DNA of 17,682 nt, taken from assembly GCA_947632165.1 (NCBI GenBank), contig CANROI010000009.1, positions 1 to 17,682 on the forward strand, in the 5' to 3' direction. The DNA is from an uncultured Clostridia bacterium. Lineage in GTDB: Bacteria > Bacillota > Clostridia > Christensenellales > Borkfalkiaceae. The notes beneath the pieces were generated by a model, which was not told the DNA's origin, ran no database searches, and was given only the letters and a program-made list of their open reading frames with translations. This document shows, in pieces, positions 1-6,910 of this stretch (position 1 is its first letter; the number at the start of each line of letters is the position of its first letter). The position numbers and the translations under genes are program-made.

Positions 1-45
1 CTCCCGGGAGGAGCTGTCACCGAAGGTGACTGAGGTGGGATTCAT
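1..45. repeat. Truncated palindromic interspersed repeat
   Basis: The sequence begins with the palindrome CTCCCGGGAG (1-10). A hairpin GTCACC-GAA-GGTGAC (16-30) and the tail TGAGGTGGGATT follow. This arrangement (CTCCC..GGGAG, then GTCAC..GTGAC, then GAGG) resembles a short intergenic repeat that I recall being scattered in many copies through gut Clostridia genomes. The window edge cuts it, so its full length is unknown. No protein is encoded. The family assignment is from memory and only moderately sure; the inverted repeats themselves are plain in the sequence. Confidence 0.45.
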
Positions 46-47
46 TA

Positions 48-236
48 CCGCGAGCAGAACCACGCTTCTGCGCTGCGGGACAACATTTGCCGAACCCCTT
101 CGGCTTACTGTCCGATGAAACGAATGAGAAGTCAAGCAAGTTAAGGCGCAAGAGTACTTTTCTTCACGGCGATTGCTTACGAAGCGCGCGGCGCACCGCT
201 TGCGGCGTGCCGCGAGCGAGCAAGAAATCGCGTGAA
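48..236. repeat. Gene-free run of three further hairpins next to the ABC operon
   Basis: No gene is supported here. The region holds consecutive inverted repeats. The first is at 48-77: CCGC..GCAGAA, CCACGC loop, TTCTGC..GCGG. The second is at 78-113: GGACA..GCCGAA, CCCC loop, TTCGGC..TGTCC. The third is a large imperfect palindrome at 163-236. Its outer arms TTCAC/GTGAA and GCGATT/AATCGC enclose the core CGCGGCGCACCGC-TT-GCGGCGTGCCGCG (187-214; one mismatch, one wobble). The last palindrome directly abuts the stop codon of the downstream ABC gene (237-239). It would therefore form at the 3' end of that mRNA, but no U-run follows, so it is not a standard intrinsic terminator. It could be an mRNA-stabilising hairpin, a REP/MITE-like element or part of a structured RNA. 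Confidence 0.5.
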
Positions 237-1970
237 CTACTCTGCAAACTGCGCATTATAGAGCTCATAGTAGAACCCCTTCCGCGCCAAAAGGTCACGG
301 TGCGTGCCCTGCTCGATGATCGTTCCGTCCTTCATCACGAGAATGAGATCGGCGGTCTCGATCGTCGAGAGCCTGTGGGCGACGACAAAGCAGGTCCTGC
401 CCTCCATGAGCTTCTGAAAGGCGTCCTGCACCTTAAGTTCGGTGCGGGCGTCGATGTTGCTCGTCGCCTCGTCCAAAATGAGCATGGGCGGACGGCAGAG
501 CATGATGCGCGCGATGCACAGCAGCTGCTTCTGCCCCTCGGAGAGCGTTCCCTCGTCGCCGATCACCGTGTCGTACCCCTCCGGAAGGCGCAGAATGAAA
601 CTGTGCGCATGCGCCGCTTTTGCCGCCGCTGCCATCTCCTCTTCGGTCGCCTCGGGGCGGCCCATGAGCAGATTCTCCCGCACCGTCGCGGTTTTCAGCC
701 AGGTCTCCTGCAGCACCATGCCGTAGTTCTCGCGGAGGGAACGGCGCGTGACGAGGCGGATATCCTTCCCGTCCACCGTCACCCTGCCGCCGTTTACGTC
801 GTAAAAGCGCATCAGAAGGTTGATGAGCGTCGTCTTGCCGCAGCCCGTGGGACCGACGATCGCGCACCGCTTGCCGGCAGGCGCCGTGACCGAGAGGTCC
901 TCGATGAGCCGCTGCCCCGGCGTGTACGAAAAATCCACATGCTCGAGGCGGACTTCGCCCCGCACTTCCTTCAGCGCGAGATTCTCCGCGTCGGAGGGCT
1001 CCTCCTCTTCGTCGATGAGCTTCAGAAGGCGGGCGGCGCAGGCGAGCGCGTTCGAAAATTCGGTGACGACCTCCGAGATCTCGTTGAACGGCTTGGTGTA
1101 CTGCGTGGAATAGCTGAGCACGGAGCTCAGGTTCCCGACACTGAATCCCCCGCCGGAGGTAATCGCAAGGATCGCGCCCGCAAGCGCGACGAGCGCATAG
1201 ATCACCGAGTTGATGAAGCGGGTCGTGGGATTGGTCATCGAAGAAAAGAAGACGGCCTTCAGGCTGCAGCGCTTCAGCTGCGCGTTGACTTCTTCGAACT
1301 CCCTCTCGTTCGCCGCTTCGTGGCAGAAGGCCTTGACTACCTTCAGATTTCCGATCATCTCGTCGATGAACGCCGTCTGTTCGGCGCGCACTTCGCTCTG
1401 CCGCTTGAACATGGAATAGGTGTGCGAAGAGATGAACTTCGCCGCAAAGAGGGAGAGCGGGGTCATGCAGAGCACGATGAGCGCGATCTCCCAACGCTTG
1501 AGAAACAGGATCACGAGCACGCCCAAAATGGTCGCTATGCCCGTAAAGAGCTGAGTGAAGCCAAGCAAGAGCCCGTCGGCAAACTGTTCCGCATCCGTGA
1601 TGATGACGCTCGCCGTCTCGCCGTATGCGCGCGCATCGAGGTATTTGAGCGGCAGCACGCCGAGCTTGCGGAATGCGTCCCTGCGGAGGTCGGAGAGCAC
1701 ATGATAGACAATGCGGTTATTGACGAGGCTCATCCCCCATTGGGAGAGGGAGGAGACGCCGATGCAGACGCCGATGAGCACAAAGAGGCGCATGAGGCGG
1801 GCGAAATCCACATCGCCCTGCCCGACGATGCAGTCGATGCCCAGCCCTACGAGATGGGGCACGGCGAGGCTCGCCGCGACGTTTGAGAGCGCAAAAAACA
1901 CCGTCAGAGCCAGAAAGAGCGCATAGGGCTTGAGATAGCGGCAGATCCCGCGGAAGGTTCCCCTCTTCAT
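237..1970 (-). CDS. ABC exporter half-transporter, catalytically competent subunit of a heterodimer
   Basis: A 577-residue fused permease-ATPase of the ABC-B exporter type. The membrane domain (about 1-320) has six hydrophobic spans. The nucleotide-binding domain follows (about 335-577): Walker A GPTGCGKTT (373-381), Q-loop Gln421, signature LSEGQ (476-480) in place of LSGGQ, Walker B LILD with catalytic Glu501, D-loop, and switch His532 (AHRLST). A complete Walker B Glu and His with a deviant signature is the pattern of the TM288/BmrD-type partner in asymmetric heterodimers. Its ATG overlaps the TGA of the upstream ABC gene (1967-1970), so the two are translationally coupled. AAGGAGG lies only 1 nt before the ATG, which fits coupling rather than free initiation. 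The substrate cannot be read from sequence. Context (a manganese-riboswitch operon with a cation exchanger) raises metal or stress-linked export; multidrug or lipid export is the default alternative. Confidence 0.93.
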   Translation of the reverse strand: MKRGTFRGICRYLKPYALFLALTVFFALSNVAASLAVPHLVGLGIDCIVGQGDVDFARLMRLFVLIGVCIGVSSLSQWGMSLVNNRIVYHVLSDLRRDAFRKLGVLPLKYLDARAYGETASVIITDAEQFADGLLLGFTQLFTGIATILGVLVILFLKRWEIALIVLCMTPLSLFAAKFISSHTYSMFKRQSEVRAEQTAFIDEMIGNLKVVKAFCHEAANEREFEEVNAQLKRCSLKAVFFSSMTNPTTRFINSVIYALVALAGAILAITSGGGFSVGNLSSVLSYSTQYTKPFNEISEVVTEFSNALACAARLLKLIDEEEEPSDAENLALKEVRGEVRLEHVDFSYTPGQRLIEDLSVTAPAGKRCAIVGPTGCGKTTLINLLMRFYDVNGGRVTVDGKDIRLVTRRSLRENYGMVLQETWLKTATVRENLLMGRPEATEEEMAAAAKAAHAHSFILRLPEGYDTVIGDEGTLSEGQKQLLCIARIMLCRPPMLILDEATSNIDARTELKVQDAFQKLMEGRTCFVVAHRLSTIETADLILVMKDGTIIEQGTHRDLLARKGFYYELYNAQFAE

Positions 1971-3706
1971 GCCTCCTCCTTCACCTGCGTGCGATAGATC
2001 TCGCGATAGACCTCGCAGGTCTTGATGAGTTCTTCATGTTTGCCGAGCCCGACGAGCTTTCCGTCGTCGAGGACGGCGATCTGATCGGCATGGAGCACCG
2101 AAGACGCCCGCTGGGAGACGAGAAAGACCGTGCAGCCGAGCCCCCGGAGCGCGGCGCGCAAATTCCGGTCGGTGGCGTAGTCGAGCGCCGAAGAGGCGTC
2201 ATCGAGGATGAGGATCTCGGGCTTTTTCACGAGCGCGCGGGCGATCGTCAGCCGCTGGCGCTGCCCGCCCGAGAGATTCTTGCCCTCCTGCGCGACTTCG
2301 CCGTCCAGCCCGCCCTTCGCCCGGACGACATCCTCCGCCTGTGCGATCCTGACCGCCTCCATCAGCTCTTCCTCGGAGGCGTCCCCGTTCCCCCAGAGCA
2401 GGTTGGAACGGATCGTTCCCTTGAACAGGACGACCTTCTGCGGCACGAGCCCGACCTTGAGGCGCAGCGCCTCGGCGGGGATGGCGGAGACATCCTTCCC
2501 CGAGACCCGCACGGCGCCCTGCGAGACGGAATAAAAGCGGGGAATGAGGGAGACGAGCGTGCTCTTGCCCGAGCCCGTTCCGCCGAGGATCCCGACCGTC
2601 TCCCCTCTCCGGACCGAAAAATCGATCCCCTCGAGCGCGGGCGCCCCGCTGCCCTCATAGGAAAAGACGACGTGTTCGAAAGACACCGCGGGCGGCTCTT
2701 CCGTCCCTTCCACCTCTTCCGTCCCCTCCGGATCCGCCGTGGCGGGCGAGAACAGGGAAGGTTCCCCCGTAAGATCGAGCACTTTGCCGATGCGCTTCTG
2801 GCAGGAGATCGCCTTGGTGAGCGTGACGATCAGATTGGCGAGCTTGATGAGCTCGACGAGGATCTGCGAAAGATAGTTGTAGAGCGCGACGACGTCCCCC
2901 TGCCCGATGGCGCCGCCGTTCACGCGGATCGCGCCGACATAGAGCAACGCGATCACGGCGAGGTTGACGAGAGCATAGGTAAGCGGGCTTGTGAGCGCGG
3001 CGATCCTGCCCGCGCGCTTCTGCGCCCGCCTGAGCGCATCCGAACGTCTGTCGAACTCCCGCTTCTCCTCTTCCTCCCGTGAAAACGCGCGGATGACCCG
3101 CACGCCCGCCAAATTCTCGCGGGTACTCAGATAGACGCCGTCGAGCTTCTCCTGCACCTTGCGGTAGAGCGGGACGCAGGCCCACATCACGCAGCAGACG
3201 ACCGCCGCGAGGACGGGAATGAGCGCGACGAACACGAGCGCCGCCCTGCCGTCGACGACGAACGCCATCGCCATCGCGCCGAACACGATGAAGGGAGAGC
3301 GCAACAGAAGGCGCAGAAACATATTCACGCCCGTCTGCACCTGGTTGACATCGCTCGTCATGCGGGTGATCATCGCGGACGTGCCGAGCGCGTCGATCTG
3401 CGGGAAAGAGAGGGACTGCAGCTTTGTGAAGAGGCGGGAACGCAGCTCCGCGGAGACCCCGACCGCCGCTTTCGCCGCAAAAAATTGCGCCGTGAGCGCA
3501 AAAATAAGCCCGAGCGCACCGAAGGCGACGAGCACGAGACAAGCCCTTATGATATAGCCCGTATCACCGCCCGCAACGCCGACATTGATGATCTGCGCCA
3601 CGACCAGGGGAACGGTGAGTTCCATCGCGGCTTCGAGCAATTTGAACAGCGGGGCGAGGATCGCCTCCGCACGATAGCGTTTCAGACAGGAAAAAAGATG
3701 CTTCAT
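1967..3706 (-). CDS. ABC exporter half-transporter, degenerate-site subunit of a heterodimer
   Basis: A 579-residue ABC-B exporter half with six membrane spans (about 1-320) and a nucleotide-binding domain (about 340-579). Walker A is GGTGSGKST (375-383), the Q-loop is Gln423, and the signature is a perfect LSGGQ (478-482). Walker B reads ILILDD, so the catalytic Glu is Asp503. The switch His is replaced by Gln532 (VSQRASS). These two substitutions are the hallmark of the degenerate-site subunit (TM287/BmrC type). With the next gene, which has Glu and His but a deviant signature, it should form one active and one inactive ATP site. An acidic linker rich in Glu and Pro (about 322-340) precedes the ATPase. 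The start ATG has GAGGAGG 5 nt upstream. It lies only 18 nt past the stop of the cation exchanger gene with no terminator between, so it is probably in the same riboswitch-controlled transcript. Confidence 0.94.
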   Translation of the reverse strand: MKHLFSCLKRYRAEAILAPLFKLLEAAMELTVPLVVAQIINVGVAGGDTGYIIRACLVLVAFGALGLIFALTAQFFAAKAAVGVSAELRSRLFTKLQSLSFPQIDALGTSAMITRMTSDVNQVQTGVNMFLRLLLRSPFIVFGAMAMAFVVDGRAALVFVALIPVLAAVVCCVMWACVPLYRKVQEKLDGVYLSTRENLAGVRVIRAFSREEEEKREFDRRSDALRRAQKRAGRIAALTSPLTYALVNLAVIALLYVGAIRVNGGAIGQGDVVALYNYLSQILVELIKLANLIVTLTKAISCQKRIGKVLDLTGEPSLFSPATADPEGTEEVEGTEEPPAVSFEHVVFSYEGSGAPALEGIDFSVRRGETVGILGGTGSGKSTLVSLIPRFYSVSQGAVRVSGKDVSAIPAEALRLKVGLVPQKVVLFKGTIRSNLLWGNGDASEEELMEAVRIAQAEDVVRAKGGLDGEVAQEGKNLSGGQRQRLTIARALVKKPEILILDDASSALDYATDRNLRAALRGLGCTVFLVSQRASSVLHADQIAVLDDGKLVGLGKHEELIKTCEVYREIYRTQVKEEA

Positions 3707-3724
3707 TTTTCCTCCTCGGATGAT

Positions 3725-4762
3725 TTATGCCGCGGGCACCAAAAAGAGATAGACGTAGTACCCGATGAAACACAGCAGCATGATCGCGCCCGCGACCTTC
3801 CCCAACTTATGTCCCTTGAAGAGGGAGAGCGCGAACAGGAGCGCCACTGCCGCGAGCGCCACGACCGCGTCGATCAGGTTGCTCGCCGCGCCCGATACGG
3901 TGAACCGCAGGGGGCAGAAGAGCGACGAGGCGCCCGCGACCAGTAAAATATTGAAGATATTGCTGCCGATGATGTTCCCGACGGCGATGTCCGTCTCCCC
4001 CTTGATGGCGGCGATGACGGAAGTGACGAGTTCGGGAAGGGAGGTGCCGATCGCAACGATCGTGAGCCCCACAATGCGCTCCTCCACATGGAAATATTCC
4101 GAGGAGGCGATCGCCTTCGCCGCGTCGACGAGCAGCGTGCCGCCGCCCACGACCATGCCGAGCCCCACGAGCGCGAGCAGGATCAGAAACCACGTCTTCT
4201 CCTCCATCCGATCGAACCACTGCCCGATTTTGCCCTTGGGCTTCTTCTCCTTCTTCGGCTCTTCCGCAGGCTGCTCCGCAAGTTTCAGCCGTTTCTGCTC
4301 CTTGAGCGCGCCGCGGAGGAGCAGAAACATGTATCCCGCAAACAGGGCGAGCAGGATGAGCCCGTCCCACCATTCGACGGCCTCTCCCCAGAGACCGAGC
4401 CCGACCAGAAGCGCGCTTGCAAGCAGCAACACGGGCAGATCGAGCCTGAGCGAATCCTTTTGCACGGGCAGTGCATGAAGGACTGCCGACAGCCCCAAAA
4501 TGAGCAGAATGTTGACAATGTTGCTCCCGACGACGTTGCCGATCGCAAGGTCGGTGGAGCCCTTGATCGCCGAGACGACGGAGACGCACAGCTCCGGCGC
4601 GCTCGTGCCGAAAGCGACGATCGTGAGCCCGATGACGAGCGGCGGGATCTTGCATTTCCCGGCGATCCCGGCGCTGCCGTCCACAAACCAATCCGCGCCC
4701 TTGACGAGCAGCGCAAACCCGATCACAAGTAAAACGATCTTTTCCGTGAGAAAGAGGCCCAT
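3725..4762 (-). CDS. CaCA-family calcium/sodium (cation) antiporter
   Basis: A 345-residue integral membrane exchanger of the YrbG-like CaCA family. The two inverted alpha-repeats are clear. Alpha-1 (about 45-86) contains GLTIVAFGTSAPEL and GNVVGSNIVNIL; alpha-2 (about 232-273) contains GLTIVAIGTSLPEL and GNIIGSNIFNIL. The Glu in each PEL motif and the Asn of GSN are the expected ion-binding residues. A Lys/Glu-rich cytoplasmic loop (about 155-190) joins the halves. I chose the ATG at 4762, 7 nt after AAGGAG (4775-4770), over an in-frame TTG at 4768 that sits 1 nt from that site. The gene is preceded by a manganese-riboswitch-like leader, and this class of exchanger is a known client of yybP-ykoY RNAs. 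Mn2+ or Ca2+ export is therefore likely; the exact ion is not proven. It is followed closely by the ABC exporter pair. Confidence 0.93.
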   Translation of the reverse strand: MGLFLTEKIVLLVIGFALLVKGADWFVDGSAGIAGKCKIPPLVIGLTIVAFGTSAPELCVSVVSAIKGSTDLAIGNVVGSNIVNILLILGLSAVLHALPVQKDSLRLDLPVLLLASALLVGLGLWGEAVEWWDGLILLALFAGYMFLLLRGALKEQKRLKLAEQPAEEPKKEKKPKGKIGQWFDRMEEKTWFLILLALVGLGMVVGGGTLLVDAAKAIASSEYFHVEERIVGLTIVAIGTSLPELVTSVIAAIKGETDIAVGNIIGSNIFNILLVAGASSLFCPLRFTVSGAASNLIDAVVALAAVALLFALSLFKGHKLGKVAGAIMLLCFIGYYVYLFLVPAA

Positions 4763-4788
4763 ACCCAAACTCCTTGAATATCAGTTTG

Positions 4789-4880
4789 CCGGAAGTCTTG
4801 TCATTCGATACGAACCGCTGCGACACGGGTCACCCCGGGGTATGTTGCCGCAAGCGCCAATAGGACTACTCCCTTCCGGT
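4789..4880 (-). promoter_or_regulatory. yybP-ykoY-type manganese riboswitch upstream of the cation antiporter
   Basis: On the minus strand the basal stem CCGGAAG (4879-4873) pairs perfectly with CTTCCGG (4795-4789). The 5' arm leads into the conserved GGAGTAG box, and AAGA precedes the 3' arm. This is the arrangement of the yybP-ykoY Mn2+ aptamer as known from Lactococcus. An internal CGGG-GTGA-CCCG hairpin is also present. The interior is less canonical than in the mntP copy. The aptamer ends only about 14 nt before the AAGGAG of the antiporter gene, and I see no terminator hairpin with a U-run. A small hairpin CAAACT...AGTTTG (within about 4764-4787) would bury part of the ribosome binding site. 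Control is therefore more likely translational. Identification is by pattern; a covariance-model search was not run. Confidence 0.72.
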
Positions 4881-4890
4881 TGTTGCTTTG

Positions 4891-4919
4891 AGCGTACCAC
4901 GCTTTGAAAAAAAAGTCAA
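4891..4919 (-). promoter_or_regulatory. Promoter of the antiporter-ABC operon
   Basis: On the minus strand TTGACT (4919-4914) and TACGCT (4896-4891) are separated by exactly 17 nt. The predicted start lies near 4884, a few bases before the first base of the riboswitch stem, which supports both calls. The -35 is strong and the -10 weak, typical of a housekeeping sigma promoter of modest strength. The T8 run after the -35 makes the spacer unusually T-rich. Confidence 0.65.
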
Positions 4920-4937
4920 GCGCCTTTTTGTAAAATT

Positions 4938-5528
4938 TCAGACGAGCCCCTCGACGAGGAGCTTTATGCCAATCCCGATCAGGATGAGCCCGCCGAGTAG
5001 CTCTGCCTTGTCCGCAAAGCGGTCGCCGATCCGCTTTCCCAAACCGACCGCCGTAAGCGAGAGCGCAAACGTCACCCCGCCGATGACGAGCGCGCAGAAG
5101 GCGACATGGAGGGGAAGCCCGGACGTCTTTTCGGCGGCGAGCAGCGTCACGCCGACGGCGAGGGCGTCGATGCTCGTCGCAACGCCCTGCAGGAGCAATT
5201 TCCCGAAGCCGAGCACGGACCGCGGCGCAAACGCGGACGTGCGGGCGCGGCCGGATTCCTTGATAAAGTCAAAGACCATCTTCCCGCCGATGGCCGAGAG
5301 CAAGAAAAAGGAGAGCCAAGGCGCGATCATCTCCACGAGCGAGGCGAACGCAGACCCGCAATAATAGCCGAGGACGGGCATCAGAAATTGGAAGCACGCA
5401 TACACGCCCGCGATCAGGATCATCTTGCGGGCGCGCATATACGGCTCCTCCATTCCGTTCGTCATGCCGACGGCAAAGGCGTCCATCGAGAGTGCGACGC
5501 CGATCAAAACAATTTCCCAGATCTCCAT
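4938..5528 (-). CDS. mntP: Manganese efflux pump MntP
   Basis: A 196-residue inner-membrane protein of the MntP family that exports Mn2+ and protects against manganese excess. Six hydrophobic spans are visible. The two internal repeats carry the hallmark acidic motifs SMDAFAVG (Asp16) and SIDALAVG (Asp121), matching the family's two essential Asp residues. Length equals the usual 185-200 residues. The open frame extends upstream to 5621. However, the ATG at 5528 puts SMDAFA at exactly the position seen in E. coli MntP, and the upstream extension would read through the riboswitch terminator, so I reject it. The ribosome binding site (GGTGGAG just before the ATG) is poorly spaced. Expression is controlled by the adjoining promoter and Mn2+ riboswitch. 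Confidence 0.96.
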   Translation of the reverse strand: MEIWEIVLIGVALSMDAFAVGMTNGMEEPYMRARKMILIAGVYACFQFLMPVLGYYCGSAFASLVEMIAPWLSFFLLSAIGGKMVFDFIKESGRARTSAFAPRSVLGFGKLLLQGVATSIDALAVGVTLLAAEKTSGLPLHVAFCALVIGGVTFALSLTAVGLGKRIGDRFADKAELLGGLILIGIGIKLLVEGLV

Positions 5529-5544
5529 ACTCCACCGATCGGAA

Positions 5545-5586
5545 ACAAAAAGAGACTTGTGCACGGAAAAACCGCGCATAAGTCTC
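5545..5586 (-). terminator. Conditional terminator of the mntP riboswitch
   Basis: On the minus strand GAGACTTATGCGCGG (5586-5572) pairs with CCGTGCACAAGTCTC (5566-5552) around a T5 loop, with one mismatch and one wobble. TTTTTGT follows. This is a strong intrinsic terminator inside the leader. Its 5' arm contains the 3' strand of the aptamer basal stem (CTTATG, 5582-5577). Aptamer and terminator are therefore mutually exclusive: Mn2+ binding should stabilise the aptamer and allow read-through into mntP. Confidence 0.9.
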
Positions 5587-5665
5587 GTCGTTTCATGCAA
5601 AGCCCGCGGGATATCCCGCATGATGTGGACGCTTGCCGCTCTTTCGAGCCGACTACTCCCCTATG
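5577..5665 (-). promoter_or_regulatory. yybP-ykoY manganese riboswitch upstream of mntP
   Basis: The basal stem CATAGG (5665-5660) pairs with CTTATG (5582-5577, one wobble). The 5' arm is followed by the conserved GGAGTAG, and GAGA precedes the 3' arm. A GCTC-GAAA-GAGC hairpin forms one leg. The second leg is TCATGC/GCATGA enclosing GCGGGATATCCCGC, followed by the conserved GGCTTTG. This matches the known two-legged Mn2+ aptamer closely. Its position before mntP, the classic regulon member, and the overlapping terminator make the assignment firm. Confidence 0.95.
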
Positions 5666-5674
5666 TCTTAAATC

Positions 5675-5703
5675 ATTTTATCACAGCCGCTTGCTTTTGT
5701 CAA
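5675..5703 (-). promoter_or_regulatory. Promoter of mntP (riboswitch leader)
   Basis: Consensus TTGACA (5703-5698), a 17-nt spacer and TAAAAT (5680-5675) on the minus strand. The predicted start is near 5668, about 3 nt before the aptamer. Its -35 lies inside the spacer of the divergent rlmI promoter. Confidence 0.85.
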
Positions 5704-5719
5704 CCGTTTCCGCTATAAT
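5691..5719 (+). promoter_or_regulatory. Promoter of rlmI, apparently leaderless
   Basis: TTGCTT (5691-5696), a 17-nt spacer and a perfect TATAAT (5714-5719). Six bases separate the -10 from the ATG at 5726, so the expected transcription start is the A of the start codon. The -35 regions of this promoter and of mntP sit side by side (5691-5696 and 5698-5703). Polymerase binding at the two is therefore likely to be competitive. Confidence 0.75.
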
Positions 5720-5725
5720 ATACGC

Positions 5726-6889
5726 ATGAGCTACACGATCTATCTCAAAAAAGGGGAAGAAAAACGCCTGCTTGCAGGGCATCCGTGGGTCTATGCCAAC
5801 GAAGTTGCGCGCATCGAGGGCAAGGACAGGAACGGCGCGCTCGCGACCGTCTGCGCTTCCGACGGCAGATATATCGGGAGAGGCTACCTCAACCATGCCT
5901 CCAAGATCCTCGTGCGCATTCACCTCCGCGGGAGCGAGGAGGACGGCGAGGCGCTCTTCCGCGCCCGCATCCGCGCCGCAAACGACTATCGCCGCTCCCT
6001 CGGCTATGAGAACTGCTACCGCGCCGTCTTTGCGGAGGCGGACGATCTGCCCGCCTTCATCGTGGATAAATACGGGGACTATCTCTGCGTCCAGATCCTC
6101 TCGCTCGGCATGTACCTGCGCAAAAAAGAGCTCGTCTCCGCCCTGCGCGACGTATTCTCTCCCAAAGGGATCTACGAGCGGTCGGACGTCGCCGTCCGCA
6201 AAAAAGAGGGGCTCCCGGAAGAGTGCGGCGTTCTCTGGGGCGAAGTGCCCGACCGCGTGGAGATCGTGGAAAACGGGCTTAAGATGGAAGTCGACCTGAA
6301 GAACGGGCAAAAGACGGGCTACTTCCTCGACCAGAAGGAAAACCGCGCCGCGATCCGCCGCTATGCGCGGGGCGAGGTGCTCGACTGCTTCTGCAACAGC
6401 GGCGGCTTTTCCCTCAATGCCGCGACGAACGCCGCGCATGTGACCGCCGTCGACGTCTCCCCGCTCGCCCTCGAAACGGTGAGGCGGAACGCCGCGCTCA
6501 ACGGGCTTGCCAACATCGAAACCGTCTGCGGCGACGCGTTCACCGTCCTGCGCGCCTTTCGGGACGAGGGCAAGACGTTCGATCTCGTCGTCCTCGATCC
6601 GCCCGCCTTCTGCAAATCCGCGGCCGAGGCCCCGGACGCCTGCAAGGGGTATCTCGACATCAACCTCCTCGGCTTCAGGCTCGTGAAACGGGGAGGATTC
6701 CTCGTCACCTGCTCCTGCTCCCACTATGTTCCCCTCCCCCTCTTTCAGAAGACGGTGACAGACGCCGCGCGGCGGGCGGGCAGAAGGGTGCAATGCGTCG
6801 AGACCCGCTTCCAGGCGCCCGACCACCCCGCCCTGTTCGGAGACGAGGAGACCCAATACCTCAAATGCCTCATCCTGCGCGTCGAATAG
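5726..6889 (+). CDS. rlmI: 23S rRNA cytosine-C5 methyltransferase, RlmI family
   Basis: A 387-residue SAM-dependent methyltransferase of the RlmI/YwbD family (COG1092), which methylates a cytosine of 23S rRNA (C1962 in E. coli). An N-terminal PUA domain (about 1-75) contains the typical HPWVYANEV. A linking domain follows, then a Rossmann methyltransferase domain with motif I DCFCNSGGFS (220-229), acidic AVDVS (241-245), LDPPAF (290-295) and the TCSCS segment (328-332) carrying the expected catalytic Cys. Length is usual for the family. The start is fixed by alignment of the N-terminus with the family. No ribosome binding site precedes it, because the promoter -10 ends 6 nt upstream; the mRNA should be leaderless. 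It is the only plus-strand protein gene, it is monocistronic, and it ends at a strong terminator. Confidence 0.93.
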   Translation: MSYTIYLKKGEEKRLLAGHPWVYANEVARIEGKDRNGALATVCASDGRYIGRGYLNHASKILVRIHLRGSEEDGEALFRARIRAANDYRRSLGYENCYRAVFAEADDLPAFIVDKYGDYLCVQILSLGMYLRKKELVSALRDVFSPKGIYERSDVAVRKKEGLPEECGVLWGEVPDRVEIVENGLKMEVDLKNGQKTGYFLDQKENRAAIRRYARGEVLDCFCNSGGFSLNAATNAAHVTAVDVSPLALETVRRNAALNGLANIETVCGDAFTVLRAFRDEGKTFDLVVLDPPAFCKSAAEAPDACKGYLDINLLGFRLVKRGGFLVTCSCSHYVPLPLFQKTVTDAARRAGRRVQCVETRFQAPDHPALFGDEETQYLKCLILRVE

Positions 6890-6910
6890 GCGCCGGGGGC
6901 CGTGTTCACC

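Noticed and set aside
87..1886. Long plus-strand open frame opposite the ABC gene (599 codons)
   Set aside because: It is antisense to a clear ABC ATPase. The translation is low-complexity Arg/Glu/His-rich with no domain, as expected from GC-rich codon usage in the shadow frame.
5529..5621. 31-codon N-terminal extension of mntP
   Set aside because: It would read through the riboswitch terminator, and family alignment starts exactly at the ATG at 5528.
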